The notes under the pieces are model-generated. The model was not told the DNA's origin. It saw nothing but the letters and a program-made list of their open reading frames with translations, and did not search any database. Source: Flavobacterium sp. JAD_PAG50586_2 (GTDB lineage: Bacteria > Bacteroidota > Bacteroidia > Flavobacteriales > Flavobacteriaceae). From it: a stretch of 64,000 nt of DNA. Within the stretch, counting starts at the first letter, position 1. Each line of letters starts with the position of its first letter. The stretch is taken from positions 744,001 to 808,000 of the forward strand of contig CP096136.1 in the NCBI GenBank assembly GCA_023213215.1, given 5' to 3'. The translations under genes and the position numbers were made by a program. Below are positions 18,051 to 28,279 of the stretch, in pieces.

Positions 18051-19613
18051 ATGGGAACTACATTTATTATAATTGCGCTCATAGCGGGAATTGCAGGAGG
18101 TTTTGGAATTGCAAAATTCCTTGAAAAAAGCAACATATCCAATATGGTTAAAAACGCCAAGAAGGAAGCTGCTTCAATCTTAAAAGATGCCAATCTTGAA
18201 GCCGAAAACATCAAAAAAGACAAATTATTACAGGCAAAAGAGAAGTTTTTAGAACTAAAATCGGAACACGAACAGGAGATTTTAGGTAAAGACAAAAGAA
18301 TAGCAGAGATTGAAAAAAGAACGCGTGATAAAGAATCGCAGGTTTCCAGCGAATTGGCAAAAGCTAAAAAAGTAAACGATGACTTCGAAGCTAAAACTAT
18401 CGAATACACAAGTAAAATTGAATCATTAGACAAGAAACAACAGGAACTTGAAAAGCTTCACAAAAGCCAGGTGGAACAGCTTGAAGTTATTTCCGGACTT
18501 TCTGCTGAAGATGCTAAAGAGCAATTGGTAGAAAGCCTGAAAGCTGAGGCTAAAACCAAAGCGATGTCACACATTCAGGACACTATTGAAGAAGCAAAAT
18601 TAACCGCTCAGCAGGAAGCCAAGAAAGTTATCATCAATACGATTCAACGTGTTGGGACAGAAGAAGCCGTTGAAAATTGCGTATCGGTTTTCAATATTGA
18701 ATCAGACGATGTGAAAGGACGAATCATTGGTCGTGAAGGAAGAAATATCCGTGCATTGGAAGCGGCAACCGGAGTTGAAATCATCGTTGACGATACACCA
18801 GAAGCAATCATCCTTTCATGCTTTGATCCTGTAAGAAGGGAAATTGCCCGTTTGTCTCTACACAAATTAGTAACGGACGGAAGAATTCACCCGGCAAGAA
18901 TTGAAGAAGTGGTGGCTAAAACAACCAAACAAATTGATGATGAAATCATTGAAGTTGGTAAACGTACCGTAATTGACTTAGGAATTCATGGTTTACATCC
19001 GGAATTGATTAAAGTGGTAGGTAGAATGAAATACCGTTCGTCTTATGGACAGAACTTATTACAACACTCGCGGGAAGTTTCTAAACTTTGTGGGATCATG
19101 GCTGCCGAATTAGGACTGAATGTAAAATTGGCCAAACGTGCAGGTTTACTTCACGATATCGGAAAAGTACCTGATGCAGAAAGCGATTTACCACACGCAT
19201 TATTAGGAATGCAATGGGCGGAGAAATTTGGAGAAAAAGAAGAGGTTTGCAACGCTATTGGAGCTCACCACGATGAGATTGAAATGAAATATTTAATCTC
19301 TCCTATTATACAGGTTTGTGATGCCATTTCAGGTGCAAGACCAGGCGCAAGACGTCAGGTTTTAGATTCGTATATCCAAAGATTAAAGGACCTTGAAAAT
19401 ATTGCTTTTGGATTTAATGGTGTAAAAAATGCTTATGCCATTCAAGCCGGGCGTGAACTGCGTGTTATTGTAGAAAGCGAAAAAGTTAGTGATGAGAATG
19501 CAGCCAGCCTTTCTTTCGAAATCTCACAAAAGATACAGACGGAAATGACTTATCCTGGTCAGGTAAAAATTACTGTAATTAGGGAAACCAGAGCAGTTAA
19601 TATTGCTAAATAA
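18051..19613 (+). CDS. rny: Ribonuclease Y
   Basis: The 520-residue protein has the full RNase Y layout: an N-terminal membrane helix (residues 3-22, [20 protein letters not shown]), a long coiled coil (about 25-190), a KH RNA-binding domain ([25 protein letters not shown]) and an HD domain with the metal-binding pair in [14 protein letters not shown] and [10 protein letters not shown]. It is an endonuclease that starts mRNA turnover at the membrane. It lies just after the candidate 6S RNA; a strong terminator follows at 19632-19667. Confidence 0.93.
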   Translation: MGTTFIIIALIAGIAGGFGIAKFLEKSNISNMVKNAKKEAASILKDANLEAENIKKDKLLQAKEKFLELKSEHEQEILGKDKRIAEIEKRTRDKESQVSSELAKAKKVNDDFEAKTIEYTSKIESLDKKQQELEKLHKSQVEQLEVISGLSAEDAKEQLVESLKAEAKTKAMSHIQDTIEEAKLTAQQEAKKVIINTIQRVGTEEAVENCVSVFNIESDDVKGRIIGREGRNIRALEAATGVEIIVDDTPEAIILSCFDPVRREIARLSLHKLVTDGRIHPARIEEVVAKTTKQIDDEIIEVGKRTVIDLGIHGLHPELIKVVGRMKYRSSYGQNLLQHSREVSKLCGIMAAELGLNVKLAKRAGLLHDIGKVPDAESDLPHALLGMQWAEKFGEKEEVCNAIGAHHDEIEMKYLISPIIQVCDAISGARPGARRQVLDSYIQRLKDLENIAFGFNGVKNAYAIQAGRELRVIVESEKVSDENAASLSFEISQKIQTEMTYPGQVKITVIRETRAVNIAK

Positions 19614-19631
19614 ATAATAGTAATAAAAAAT

Positions 19632-19667
19632 AAAAGGCGATTTCATTTAACGAAATCGCCTTTTTTT
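19632..19667. terminator. Bidirectional Rho-independent terminator
   Basis: AAAAGGCGATTTC and GAAATCGCCTTTTTTT enclose a seven-base loop. It separates the convergent rny and response regulator genes and overlaps the response regulator stop. Confidence 0.85.
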
Positions 19668-20061
19668 ATGCTGAAAAGATAGATTTTAATCCGTCAATCG
19701 TGATTGGTTTTAGATAATAGTCCTTGATTTCATCCTTGAAATCTTTAGCTCTGTTCCTGTCAAAAGTATTATCAGAAGAGCTAATGATATAAATGATAAT
19801 TTCTTTTTCGATACGCTCTTTAATCAATTTAAATTCCTCTAAAAATTGCCATCCATCGAGAATCGGCATATTGATATCCAATAAAATAAGATCCGGTGCT
19901 TTTTGATGATTATCCAGTTTATTTTTGATTCCTTCTATGGCCAAAAGCCCATTTTCGAAGAACTCTGGCTCAACATTTATGTTATTGCTAACTAATAATT
20001 TCTTGATAATGAAGTGAAATATCTTATCATCATCAACGACAAAAACGTCATTAAATTTCAT
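19666..20061 (-). CDS. Single-domain response regulator
   Basis: The 131-residue protein is a bare receiver domain. It has the acidic pair in VVDDDK (residues 9-12), the phosphoacceptor Asp in LLDINMP near residue 61, a Ser in the ISSS switch position and the Lys of LKP near 117. No output domain follows, so it acts by protein contact, like CheY or the many orphan receivers of Bacteroidetes. No histidine kinase is nearby. The start is the first ATG and no longer form is likely. Confidence 0.85.
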   Translation of the reverse strand: MKFNDVFVVDDDKIFHFIIKKLLVSNNINVEPEFFENGLLAIEGIKNKLDNHQKAPDLILLDINMPILDGWQFLEEFKLIKERIEKEIIIYIISSSDNTFDRNRAKDFKDEIKDYYLKPITIDGLKSIFSA

Positions 20062-20130
20062 TTTTTAGGGTGGTTTGTGGTATTGGTTATTCTATTAAAT
20101 CTGTGCTAATGTAAATAAAAATATTACACT

Positions 20131-21029
20131 TTACATTTTTCTTGGATGAAATGTATTGATGATTTGCGTTAAATGTTTTCTGTCTAAATGAACGTAGATT
20201 TCGGTAGTTGTAATCGACTCATGGCCAAGCATCATCTGAATGGAACGCAGATCGGCACCGTTCTCTAAAAGGTGTGTGGCAAAGGAATGGCGCAAGGTAT
20301 GAGGACTAATGTTTTTCTGCAGATCGATTTTTACGGCTAACGCTTTAATAATCGTAAAAATCATTGCGCGGGTTAGTTGTTTGCCTCTTCTGTTTAAAAA
20401 CAAAGTATCTTCAGCACCTTTCATTACAGTCATGTGGTTGCGAATACTATTTTTGTATAGCTCGATGTATTTTTGGGTAGATTTAGCAATAGGGACAAAT
20501 CGCTGCTTATTTCCTTTACCTGTAATTTTTATAAATCCTTCCTCAAAAAACAAATCAGATATCTTTAAGGTTACAATTTCGGAAACACGCAGCCCACAGC
20601 CATATAGTGTTTCGAGTATAGCTCTGTTTCTTTCACCTTCAGGAGTTGACAAATCGATGGCGCCAATAAGATTATCAACATCTTCGAGAGAAAGTGTATC
20701 CGGAAGTTTTCTGCCAACTCGTGGAGCTTCTATCAACTCCATTGGATTGTCGGCTCGATAATCTTCAAAAATAAGATAGGAAAAAAACTTTTTAAGCCCG
20801 ATATAATTCTCGCCTGCGAACGTGGATTGACTTCTTTGGAAACGAAATAGATAAATTGCTGTATGGTTTCTTCACTTATCTTTTCGGGCGAAACTGAAAT
20901 AGTGTTGTCGAGCAAATAGGCACACAATCGTTCTAAATCAAAAGTATAATTGGCCACCGTGTTTTTTGACAAACCCCGTTCAATTTTAAGATAGGATTGA
21001 AAGCTTTTTATATAAGTATTCCAGTTCAT
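20131..21029 (-). CDS. xerD: Site-specific tyrosine recombinase XerD, one-base frameshift
   Basis: With one base added at the A run 20781-20787 (plus strand), the gene reads as 299 residues. It has an N-terminal SAM-like core-binding domain (YIKSFQSYLKIERGLSKNTV) and a C-terminal catalytic domain with Arg in LYGCGLRVSE, the H-x-L-R motif in SPHTLRHSFATHLLENGA, His in MLGHESI and the nucleophile Tyr in TTEIYVHL. The restored junction reads KSFFSYLIFEDYRADNP, which matches the family. XerD works with XerC and FtsK to resolve chromosome dimers at dif. Mobile-element integrases are less likely because length and neighbourhood (next to aroQ) match the housekeeping gene. Confidence 0.88.
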
Positions 21030-21057
21030 AGCACAAAGAAACGAAATGTATGTTTAT

Positions 21058-21084
21058 AAAAAAACCGCGCCAATGGCGCGGTTT
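21058..21084 (-). terminator. Rho-independent terminator of the barrel protein gene
   Basis: AAACCGCGCC and GGCGCGGTTT form a GC-rich stem with a three-base loop; on the minus strand it is followed by a run of Ts. It lies between the barrel gene and xerD. Confidence 0.8.
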
Positions 21085-21106
21085 AAATGTGTATGTTCTA
21101 AACTGA

Positions 21107-21718
21107 TTAAAGTTTGTACAACAAACCAAAAGTGATAGTTGACATATCTAGACCTAAATTGAATCCAGTTGTTTTGTCAGCTCCGTTTCCACCGTTATCG
21201 TTAGATGAATAACCGAAACCACCCCAAGTAGAAGTAAGTGCGAAATCATTAGATATGAAGTAGTTTAAACCTACTGGAACGTTGAATCCAATTTCTTTTT
21301 CAGTACCATCACCTGAACCTAGAGGTGTAGAAACTTCAACTTTTGTTGACATGTAAGAAATGTTACCACCGATAGAAAGTGAAAATTTACTAGCTGGAGT
21401 CCAGAAGTATTTAACACCTGCAGCAATTCCGAAACCACTTTCTTTAGTTTCAGTTCCTGTACCGTCATCATCTTTGTTTGATTTGTACGTTAGTTGTCCT
21501 TCAAGAGCAAGATTTTCAGATAAGAAATACCCTAATCCTGGAGACAAAGTAAACCCATCAAGTTTAGAATCTCCTTCTTTAGTGCTAGAAAAACCAGCAG
21601 TACCTGTTAAGTACAAATCACCTTTAGAGAATCCTTCTCCAGTGCTTTCTTTTGTGTCTTGTGCATTAGCAAACGATAAAGCGAATACTGCAGCTACTGT
21701 TAAAATAATTTTTTTCAT
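21107..21718 (-). CDS. Outer-membrane beta-barrel protein
   Basis: The 203-residue protein has a signal peptide (MKKIILTVAAVFALSFANA) and then alternating amphipathic strands with Gly-rich turns, for example GDLYLTGTAGFSST, GLGYFLSENLALEGQLTYKS and FGIAAGVKYFWTPASKFSLSI. It ends in a strand TITFGLLYKL with a hydrophobic-aromatic pattern. This is the small (about eight-strand) barrel family common in Flavobacteriaceae, similar in fold to OmpX or OmpW types. Ligand and role are unknown. The upstream region carries a cluster of DnaA-box-like nonamers. Confidence 0.75.
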   Translation of the reverse strand: MKKIILTVAAVFALSFANAQDTKESTGEGFSKGDLYLTGTAGFSSTKEGDSKLDGFTLSPGLGYFLSENLALEGQLTYKSNKDDDGTGTETKESGFGIAAGVKYFWTPASKFSLSIGGNISYMSTKVEVSTPLGSGDGTEKEIGFNVPVGLNYFISNDFALTSTWGGFGYSSNDNGGNGADKTTGFNLGLDMSTITFGLLYKL

Positions 21719-21793
21719 GTTTGTTTAATTTTAAAATTAATATGAACAAATTTATAAGTATTACTTTCCTAACACCATAAGTAGCTGTCACAG

Positions 21794-21828
21794 TTATTAA
21801 CAATGTTATCAACATAGTCTTGTCAACA
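21794..21828 (+). promoter_or_regulatory. Cluster of three DnaA-box-like nonamers
   Basis: TTATTAACA (21794-21802), TTATCAACA (21806-21814) and TTGTCAACA (21820-21828) lie in one orientation within 35 bases. Each differs from the consensus TTATCCACA by one or two bases. The host region is AT-rich intergenic DNA between the barrel gene and aroQ, so chance matches are possible. Confidence 0.3.
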
Positions 21829-21978
21829 ATAATCTACATATCAACTGATTAAAGGAGATATTAACCAAAAGAACGGTCATTAAAAAAATACCGCCTTTTC
21901 AAAATATAGTAAAAAGACGTCATATTATTGGGTATTCGCATGAAAAAAGTGGTTAAATACGCTTTACAGGTTTCGGAA

Positions 21979-22001
21979 GTTTGCATACTTTTACTGCAAA
22001 C
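21979..22001. promoter_or_regulatory. Dyad immediately upstream of aroQ
   Basis: GTTTGCA (21979-21985) and TGCAAAC (21995-22001) are perfect inverted copies around a nine-base centre, ending 11 bases before the aroQ ATG. It could be an operator or a leader hairpin; nothing distinguishes these. Confidence 0.3.
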
Positions 22002-22012
22002 AATACGATCTT

Positions 22013-22429
22013 ATGAAAATCATTATCATAAATGGACCCAACCTAAACCTACTAGGGAAACGAGAACCCGAGGTTTATGGCAGTACTACCTTTCCAGATT
22101 ATTTACAGGAATTGAAAACCAAATACCCTTCAATACACCTTGAATATTTCCAAAGCAATATAGAAGGAGAGTTGATTGATAAAATTCAGGAAGTCGGATT
22201 TTCCTATGACGGTATTATTCTGAATGCTGCGGCTTACACCCATACTTCTATTGGTATTGGCGACGCGGTAAAAGCTATTGCAACTCCAGTAATAGAAGTT
22301 CATATATCCAATACGTTTTCGAGGGAAACTTTCCGCCATCAATCCTTTATTTCCGCTAATGCCAAAGGAATCATAATTGGTTTCGGTTTAAAAAGCTACG
22401 AATTAGCATTACAATCCTTTCAACACTAA
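22013..22429 (+). CDS. aroQ: 3-dehydroquinate dehydratase, type II
   Basis: The 138-residue protein carries the family landmarks in order: NGPNLNLLGKREPEVYG (with the catalytic Arg in the lid and Tyr at its end), NAAAYTHTSIGIGDA, EVHISN with the catalytic His, and FRHQSFISANA. It dehydrates 3-dehydroquinate to 3-dehydroshikimate in the shikimate pathway as a dodecamer. Length is near the family norm (about 140-150). A short dyad lies just before the start codon. It precedes the DUF5686 gene by 16 bases on the same strand. Confidence 0.92.
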   Translation: MKIIIINGPNLNLLGKREPEVYGSTTFPDYLQELKTKYPSIHLEYFQSNIEGELIDKIQEVGFSYDGIILNAAAYTHTSIGIGDAVKAIATPVIEVHISNTFSRETFRHQSFISANAKGIIIGFGLKSYELALQSFQH

Positions 22430-22445
22430 TATCTACCTATATAAT

Positions 22446-24922
22446 ATGACACTTAAAAAAACACTATCCGCTCTATTGCTTTTATTAACCCTTAGTATAA
22501 ATGCGCAAATCAAAGGAACGGTATCCGACGACCAGGGAAACCCACTACCATTTGTAAACATCTTTGAGGAGAATACTTATAATGGCACCACAACTAATGA
22601 CAAAGGAAAGTTTATATTGAATGTAAAAAGTGACAACCCAACCATCATTTTTCAATATTTAGGCTATAAGACTGTTAGGAAATCTGTTTCCAAAAGTCAG
22701 TTTGCCGAAAACCTGACGGTAACCTTAGTAGAAGAAAACATTACCCTTAAGGAAGTGGTGATCAATCCGAAAGATAATCCGGCCAACGAAATCATTCGAA
22801 ATGCCATCAAAAATAAAAAGGAAAACTCAGAAAAGACAGCCCGTTTCAAAGCCGATTTCTATTCCCGCGGCATCATTCGTTTAAAAGATGCGCCAAAAAC
22901 CATCATGGGACAAAAGTTTGATTTCTTTGACGAAATCCTGGATTCAACCCGAAGCGGAATCATTTACTTATCGGAAACGGTTTCCAAAATCACCTTTCAA
23001 AAACCGGATAAGATGAAGGAAATCATTGTAGCTTCTAAAGTTAGCGGCAAGGACAATGGCTTTAGCTTTAATAATGCGGCTTCAGTAAATTTTGATTTTT
23101 ATGAAAATTACCTTCCATTCGAAATTAATGTCGTTTCCCCGATTGCTGATAATGCCTTTAATTATTACAAATACAAATTTGAAGGTTCTTTTTTAACGAA
23201 AATAACCAGCAGATTAATATGATCAAAGTAATTCCAAGACGCGAAAGCGAACCGGTGATGGAAGGCTACATTTATATCGTCGATGACTCCTACTCTATCT
23301 ATGCCACTGATTTATCCATAAAGGGAAGCCAGATGCAGTCTCCGGCCATTGACAAGCTGACACTGAAACAGAGTTACAGTTATAATTCCACTAATAAAAT
23401 TTGGGTTCAGAATACACAAACTATCGATTTTATTGCCGGAATGTTAAGTATTAAACTCAACGGAAAGTTTACTTATGTGTATTCTAATTTTGAATTTGAA
23501 AAGAAGTTTGAAAAGAAAACCTTCTCGAATGAAATACTGTCTTTTGAAAAAGATGCCAATAAAAAAGATGATTCGTTCTGGAACACAATTCGCCCTGTTC
23601 CTTTAACAGAAGAAGAATCCACCGATTACGTAAAAAAAGACGTTTTGCAGACCAAGAAAAAATCGAAAGTATACCTTGATTCCATAGATGCGAAACACAA
23701 TAAATTCAAAATTACCGACATCCTAATGGGTTACAGCTATAAAAATTCCTTTAAGAAATGGTCGCTGAATTACGATGGACCATTGACTTCCGTATCTTTC
23801 AATACCGTTCAGGGTTATCGAATTAACGCTGGATTGAACTACACGAAATTTGATGAAGAAAAACGCACCTACACCCGAATTGGGTCAAGATTTGACTATG
23901 GTTTTTCAGAAGAAAAGCTACGTGCAACGGCAAATTACGTACACAAATTCAACAATACTAACAACAGTATTTTGTATTTAAACGGAGGAAGTGCTGCGAG
24001 CCAATTTAATGGCAATAATCCTATTTCCAATATCGTAAATACGGTCAGTACTTTATTTTTCAAGAACAACTTCATGAAATTATATGAAAAGAATTTTGCA
24101 TCAGCTACATTCGGAAGGGAAGTAGTCAATGGGTTTTATATGAATGCAGGTGTCGAATATAGCGAGAGGAAACCGCTATACAACACGACTGATTTTACGG
24201 TTATAAAAAATGATGATTTGTATACTTCCAACAATCCGCTTTCGCCAAATGATGAAACTTCTGCTGCGATAGAAAAACACAATCTGGTAAAAACCAATAT
24301 CAGTATGCGCTTTAATTTTGGGCAAAAATACCTTACTCGTCCTGATGGCAAATTCAATATTCCAAATGACGATTATCCGTCGCTTACTTTAGGATATGAA
24401 AAAACATTTGCGGCTACCGATAAAAATTATGAGTACGATTTCTTAGCTGCCAGAATCAATTACGATTTAACTTTAGGTAATAAGGGAAATTTACAAATCG
24501 TTTCGAAAGCCGGAAAATTTTTCAATGGAGACAATATTTCGTTTGTAGATTATAGACATTTTAATGGTAATCAAACGCATATTGGTCAAAGCCAAAACTA
24601 TACAAACGTTTTTAATTTACTGCCATATTATACTGCAAGCACAAATGACAGCTACAGTGAAACCCACATAGAACACAATGACAAAGGATTTTTTATGAAT
24701 AAAATTCCGTTATTAAAATTGCTTAAATCACAATTGGTTTTGGGTTTCCACAATCTTGCCATTCCCGAAAGAAAACCTTATCAGGAATTTTCGGTTGGAT
24801 TGGACAATCTTGGTTTTGGCAAATTTAAAATGTTCCGCGTAGATTATGTTCGCTCGTACCAAGATGGCTATCAAGGCGATGGCGTAATCTTCGGTCTGAA
24901 ATTTTTGAACGTTTTGGAGTAG
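22446..24922 (+). CDS. DUF5686 / carboxypeptidase-like regulatory-domain outer-membrane protein, one-base frameshift
   Basis: The gene reads as about 825 residues once one T is added to the run 23189-23194. It has a signal peptide (MTLKKTLSALLLLLTLSINA), a carboxypeptidase-like beta-sandwich at about residues 22-100 (IKGTVSDDQGNPLPFVNIFEEN) and a long DUF5686 region (FYSRGIIRLKDAPKTIMG and beyond). The second half looks like beta-barrel strands and ends GVIFGLKFLNVLE. Such proteins are abundant in Bacteroidetes and probably sit in the outer membrane; they are not typical TonB receptors because no plug domain is seen. Function is unknown. Confidence 0.75.
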
Positions 24923-24978
24923 GTTTAGATACTAAAATGAACTTTTATTCGTTTTAGTAATATCAAAACAATCAAAAT

Positions 24979-25338
24979 ATGAAGAAAGTAATATATGTTG
25001 CAGCCCTAATTGCATTAGTATTTATCGCAAGTGCTTTAATTCCCATGAACACTTCGAAGGAGAATTGTGTTGAAGTTTCGGGCGTTGTAAAATCAGTTTC
25101 GGAAGCTGGAGTAAAAGATTTAGTCTTCGAACTGGAAAATGATAAAATCAGGTATTACATCAATCGCGGATTGGAGAACGGTTTCGAACTTCAAAAAGTA
25201 AAAGCTGCCTATTTAGGCAAAAAAGTAGTCCTACATTATGTTAACAGCTGGACAATACTGGCACCATTAGGAACCAGCAGCAAACATATTGCACAGATTT
25301 CGATTGATGGAAAGGAAATTTATTCGGAATGGAAATAA
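24979..25338 (+). CDS. Hypothetical secreted or membrane-anchored protein, 119 residues
   Basis: The N-terminus (MKKVIYVAALIALVFIASALI) is a signal anchor or signal peptide, followed by a small beta-rich domain (VEVSGVVKSVSEAGVKDLVFELEND and KVVLHYVNSWTILAPLG). It could be an OB-like fold. I do not recognise the family. The gene lies 56 bases after the DUF5686 gene and has its own terminator at 25351-25382, so it may be the last gene of that transcript. Confidence 0.55.
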   Translation: MKKVIYVAALIALVFIASALIPMNTSKENCVEVSGVVKSVSEAGVKDLVFELENDKIRYYINRGLENGFELQKVKAAYLGKKVVLHYVNSWTILAPLGTSSKHIAQISIDGKEIYSEWK

Positions 25339-25350
25339 TATACTATTACT

Positions 25351-25382
25351 AAAAATCCCAAAGCTTTTCACTTTGGGATTTA
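25351..25382. terminator. Rho-independent terminator
   Basis: AAAATCCCAAAG and CTTTGGGATTT pair around a six-base loop, 12 bases after the small secreted-protein gene. Confidence 0.7.
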
Positions 25383-25435
25383 TTATTTTATAAGCTGTTC
25401 ATGCTTACATTACGCTAAATCAAGATTCTCTATGA

Positions 25436-26158
25436 TTAGGTTTTCACCATTTGTAGTATGTAGTTTATACCGTGGAATGGTTTTATGGACGGCTTCAAAA
25501 AAGTACGCGAACAATCCTCTTCGTGTCCGTCATGCAGTTCAATTACAATCTTCCTGACCTTTGGAAGCCATGCTTGGTAGTTACTCGAAAAGAGTTGCTT
25601 CTCGCTGCTTTCGATATCTATCTTTAAAATATCAATGATATCGATGTTGTATTTTTTTATTAAAGTGTTTATGGAAATGCTTTCAATATTGCTGTCTACA
25701 AGATCTTCTTCAACCACAATGCCCCATTTTCCGCGATTGTATTTGTCGGACACTTTGAGTTTGGTATCGGTATTCCAAACACCATAATTTTCAAAAAACA
25801 CATCGGAATACTTTGATCCGTTTTTCTTCAATTCGATAAAATTCTCTGGATCGGGTTCGATGGCAATAATTTTGGCATCCGGGTATCTATTCTTCATTAA
25901 GACTGTAAACAACCCAATATTAGCGCCACAGTCAATGATAATCTTCGGATTTTTAACACCAATATTATAATGATGATCCAGGAAAATATCCTGAAAAATC
26001 ATTAAATCTGAAAATATCGGACGAAGCGAAATAGGGTACTTTATACCAGGCAGGGTAATACTTTTTACATCGCCTTTTTGAAAGCTGGCAAAAAGCCACA
26101 TCCCTTTAAAGAGACCAAAATTCAAAATCAATTTTACAAGTAATTTAATTTTTACCAT
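25436..26158 (-). CDS. FkbM family SAM-dependent methyltransferase
   Basis: The protein (240 residues from ATG 26158) has the Rossmann methyltransferase core with motif I IIIDCGANIGLFTVLM near residue 80 and the acidic end of strand 2 in KIIAIEPDPENF. Motif IV-like DILKIDIESSE follows, then LPKVRKIVIELHDG. FkbM enzymes O-methylate sugars, lipids or polyketides. An upstream TTG (26170) or GTG (26167) could also start it. It follows murA on the same strand with a gap of about 14 bases, so it is probably co-transcribed; a role in surface glycan methylation would be inference. Confidence 0.8.
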   Translation of the reverse strand: MVKIKLLVKLILNFGLFKGMWLFASFQKGDVKSITLPGIKYPISLRPIFSDLMIFQDIFLDHHYNIGVKNPKIIIDCGANIGLFTVLMKNRYPDAKIIAIEPDPENFIELKKNGSKYSDVFFENYGVWNTDTKLKVSDKYNRGKWGIVVEEDLVDSNIESISINTLIKKYNIDIIDILKIDIESSEKQLFSSNYQAWLPKVRKIVIELHDGHEEDCSRTFLKPSIKPFHGINYILQMVKT

Positions 26159-26172
26159 ATTTGGCACCAAAC

Positions 26173-27482
26173 TTAGACCCTAACGATATTAGCTCCAAGC
26201 GCACGAAGTCTTTCGTCAATACGTTCGTAACCTCTGTCAATTTGTTCAATGTTTTGGATTGTTGACGTTCCTTTGGCAGAAAGCGCCGCTATCAATAATG
26301 AAATTCCCGCACGGATATCAGGCGAACTCATAACCGTTGCCTTCAACTGCGATTGGAAATTATGCCCCATCACGACAGCTCTATGCGGATCGCACAACAT
26401 AATCTTAGCACCCATATCTATTAGTTTGTCCACAAAGAACAGACGGCTTTCAAACATTTTCTGGTGAATCAGAACATCTCCGTTTGCCTGAGTTGCTACT
26501 ACCAAAACAATACTTAATAAATCAGGCGTAAATCCAGGCCAAGGCGCATCGGCAATGGTTAAGATAGAGCCGTCAATATCGGTTTTTACAGTATATCCTT
26601 TGGTATGAGCTGGAATATAGATATCGTCTCCTTTTCTCTCTAAGGTAATACCCAGTTTTCTGAACACACTTGGGATCACTCCAAGATTATCCCACGACAC
26701 ATTTTTGATTGTAATTTCACTTCTTGTCATAGCAGCAAGGCCAATCCAAGACCCGATTTCGATCATATCCGGTAAAATCCTGTGCTCACAGCCACCTAAT
26801 TTTTCGACACCTTCAATAGTCAATAAATTAGACCCAACTCCGGTAATCTTAGCTCCCATTGAGTTCAGCATTTTACACAATTGCTGTAAATAAGGCTCGC
26901 AGGCAGCGTTGTAAATTGTAGTTATTCCTTCGGCTAAAACTGCAGCCATAACAATATTAGCAGTTCCGGTTACAGAGGCTTCATCGAGCAGCATGTGTGC
27001 GCCTTTTAATCTTCCTTTGATTTCTACCCCATAAAAATGGTCTTCTCTTTCGTAACGGAACTTAGCACCCAAATTAATAAATCCTTCAAAATGCGTATCC
27101 AAACGACGGCGTCCAATTTTATCACCACCTGGTTTTGGAATATATCCACAACCAAATCGGGCTAAAAGTGGTCCAACAATCATAATAGAACCTCTTAAAC
27201 TTCCCCTTCTTTTTTGAAAGCTTCGGTTTTTAAATAATCAATATTTACCTCATCGGCTTGGAAAGTGTAATCTCCAACGCCATTTTTTTGAATTTTAACT
27301 CCTAAATTTCCAAGTAAAACTATCAGTTTATTAACATCTATAATATCTGGAATATTAGTAATCCTAACTTTTTCTGAAGTCAATAATGCCGGACATAAAA
27401 CCTGCAATGCTTCATTTTTTGCGCCTTGTGGCTGTACATCTCCTTTTAGTGAAATTCCACCTTCTATTTTAAAAGTTCCCAT
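26173..27482 (-). CDS. murA: UDP-N-acetylglucosamine 1-carboxyvinyltransferase, one-base frameshift
   Basis: MurA transfers enolpyruvate from PEP to UDP-GlcNAc, the first committed step of peptidoglycan synthesis. The restored protein is about 436 residues. It begins MGTFKIEGGISLKGDVQPQGAKNEALQVL (with the conserved KNE Lys-Asn) and continues with SIMIVGPLLARFG, GCGYIPKPGGDKIGRRRLDTH (substrate Arg residues) and AKGTSTIQNIEQIDRGYERIDERL. The frame breaks after AFKKEG in the interval 27203-27215, where one G (run 27203-27206) or one A (run 27210-27215) is missing. In the usual fosfomycin-site loop of MurA the Cys may be replaced by Asp in some bacteria; here the loop is GAKFRYEREDHF and LKGAHMLLDE, with no obvious Cys. 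Confidence 0.9.
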
Positions 27483-27488
27483 TTCTTC

Positions 27489-27568
27489 GAATTATGAATT
27501 ATGAGTTATAAAGTATGAGTTATATAGCTAAGAAGTTGAATTCATAACTTATAACTTATAATTCATAA
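27489..27568. repeat. Imperfect inverted repeat of TTATGA/TCATAA units
   Basis: The left half is built from ATTATGAATTATGAGTTATA and the right half from the complementary CATAACTTATAACTTATAAT. The two halves can pair over about 30 bases with mismatches. It fills the murA-DUF4290 gap. Similar AT microrepeats (GAATTTTGAATTATAAATTT) sit upstream of hisS at about 44829-44861. Confidence 0.6.
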
Positions 27569-28279
27569 CTATTTTTGATTATTGTTTTTGATAAAAGGTT
27601 TTTTGCCGATTTTATTATTTTTTCCCTTAGGATTATTGGATATAGGCATACTTTTATTCGACATTTTTTTATTGGTTCTGATTAAATCGTTAGTCGTCAA
27701 CAACTCTTCATTGCTTTGCAGGAGATTTAATTTCCCATCCGACAATTCATAAAGATGCTCAAATATTACCATATCGGTAACGGTATCCTTGTTCCAACTT
27801 AGATAGGATTTTTTCATGTGATTGGCAATGACTTTTACCAACGCACTTTTCATTTCTCCCTCTTCCCAACTATTCGCAACTTCAATCATGTATTTGATGT
27901 TGTTGCCATAAAAACGGTATTTCGGATTTTTTTGAGGATAAGCTAAACGCTCCGGTGTTAAGTGGATTACGTCACGTGTCGGAATTGGATAAGGCGAATC
28001 GACCTCCAATTTAAAATCAGACATGATAAAAATCTGATCCCACAATTTATGCTGGAAATCCAGAACATCACGCAGGTGCGGATTTAAATTGCCCATTACC
28101 TGAATAATGTATCTCGCCGCTTTATTGCGCTCTTCCTTATCTTCAATTTCCGTAGCCTGATCAATCAGTTTTTGTAAATGACGACCATATTCGGGAATGA
28201 TTAAATGCGGACGTTCGGCATTATATTCTAAATGGAATACAACGTCGTTAGCATTTTCTTTTATATACTTTTCTACCAT
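27569..28279 (-). CDS. DUF4290 family protein
   Basis: The 236-residue protein has the Bacteroidetes-specific DUF4290 layout: MVEKYIKENANDVVFHLEYN at the start, YGRHLQKLIDQATEIEDKEERNKAARYIIQVMGNLNPHLRD in the first third and FKLEVDSPYPIPTRDVIH in the middle. It is mostly helical and cytoplasmic. A basic, Asn-rich tail of about 45 residues (NKKMSNKSMPISNNPKGKN and so on) follows, perhaps nucleic-acid binding. Function is unknown; it lies next to murA, and the DUF493 gene start overlaps its start region by one base. Confidence 0.75.
   Translation of the reverse strand: MVEKYIKENANDVVFHLEYNAERPHLIIPEYGRHLQKLIDQATEIEDKEERNKAARYIIQVMGNLNPHLRDVLDFQHKLWDQIFIMSDFKLEVDSPYPIPTRDVIHLTPERLAYPQKNPKYRFYGNNIKYMIEVANSWEEGEMKSALVKVIANHMKKSYLSWNKDTVTDMVIFEHLYELSDGKLNLLQSNEELLTTNDLIRTNKKMSNKSMPISNNPKGKNNKIGKKPFIKNNNQK

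Noticed and set aside
20131..21029. Integrase of a mobile element
   Set aside because: Length and catalytic pattern match the housekeeping XerD, and no att sites or phage genes are present.
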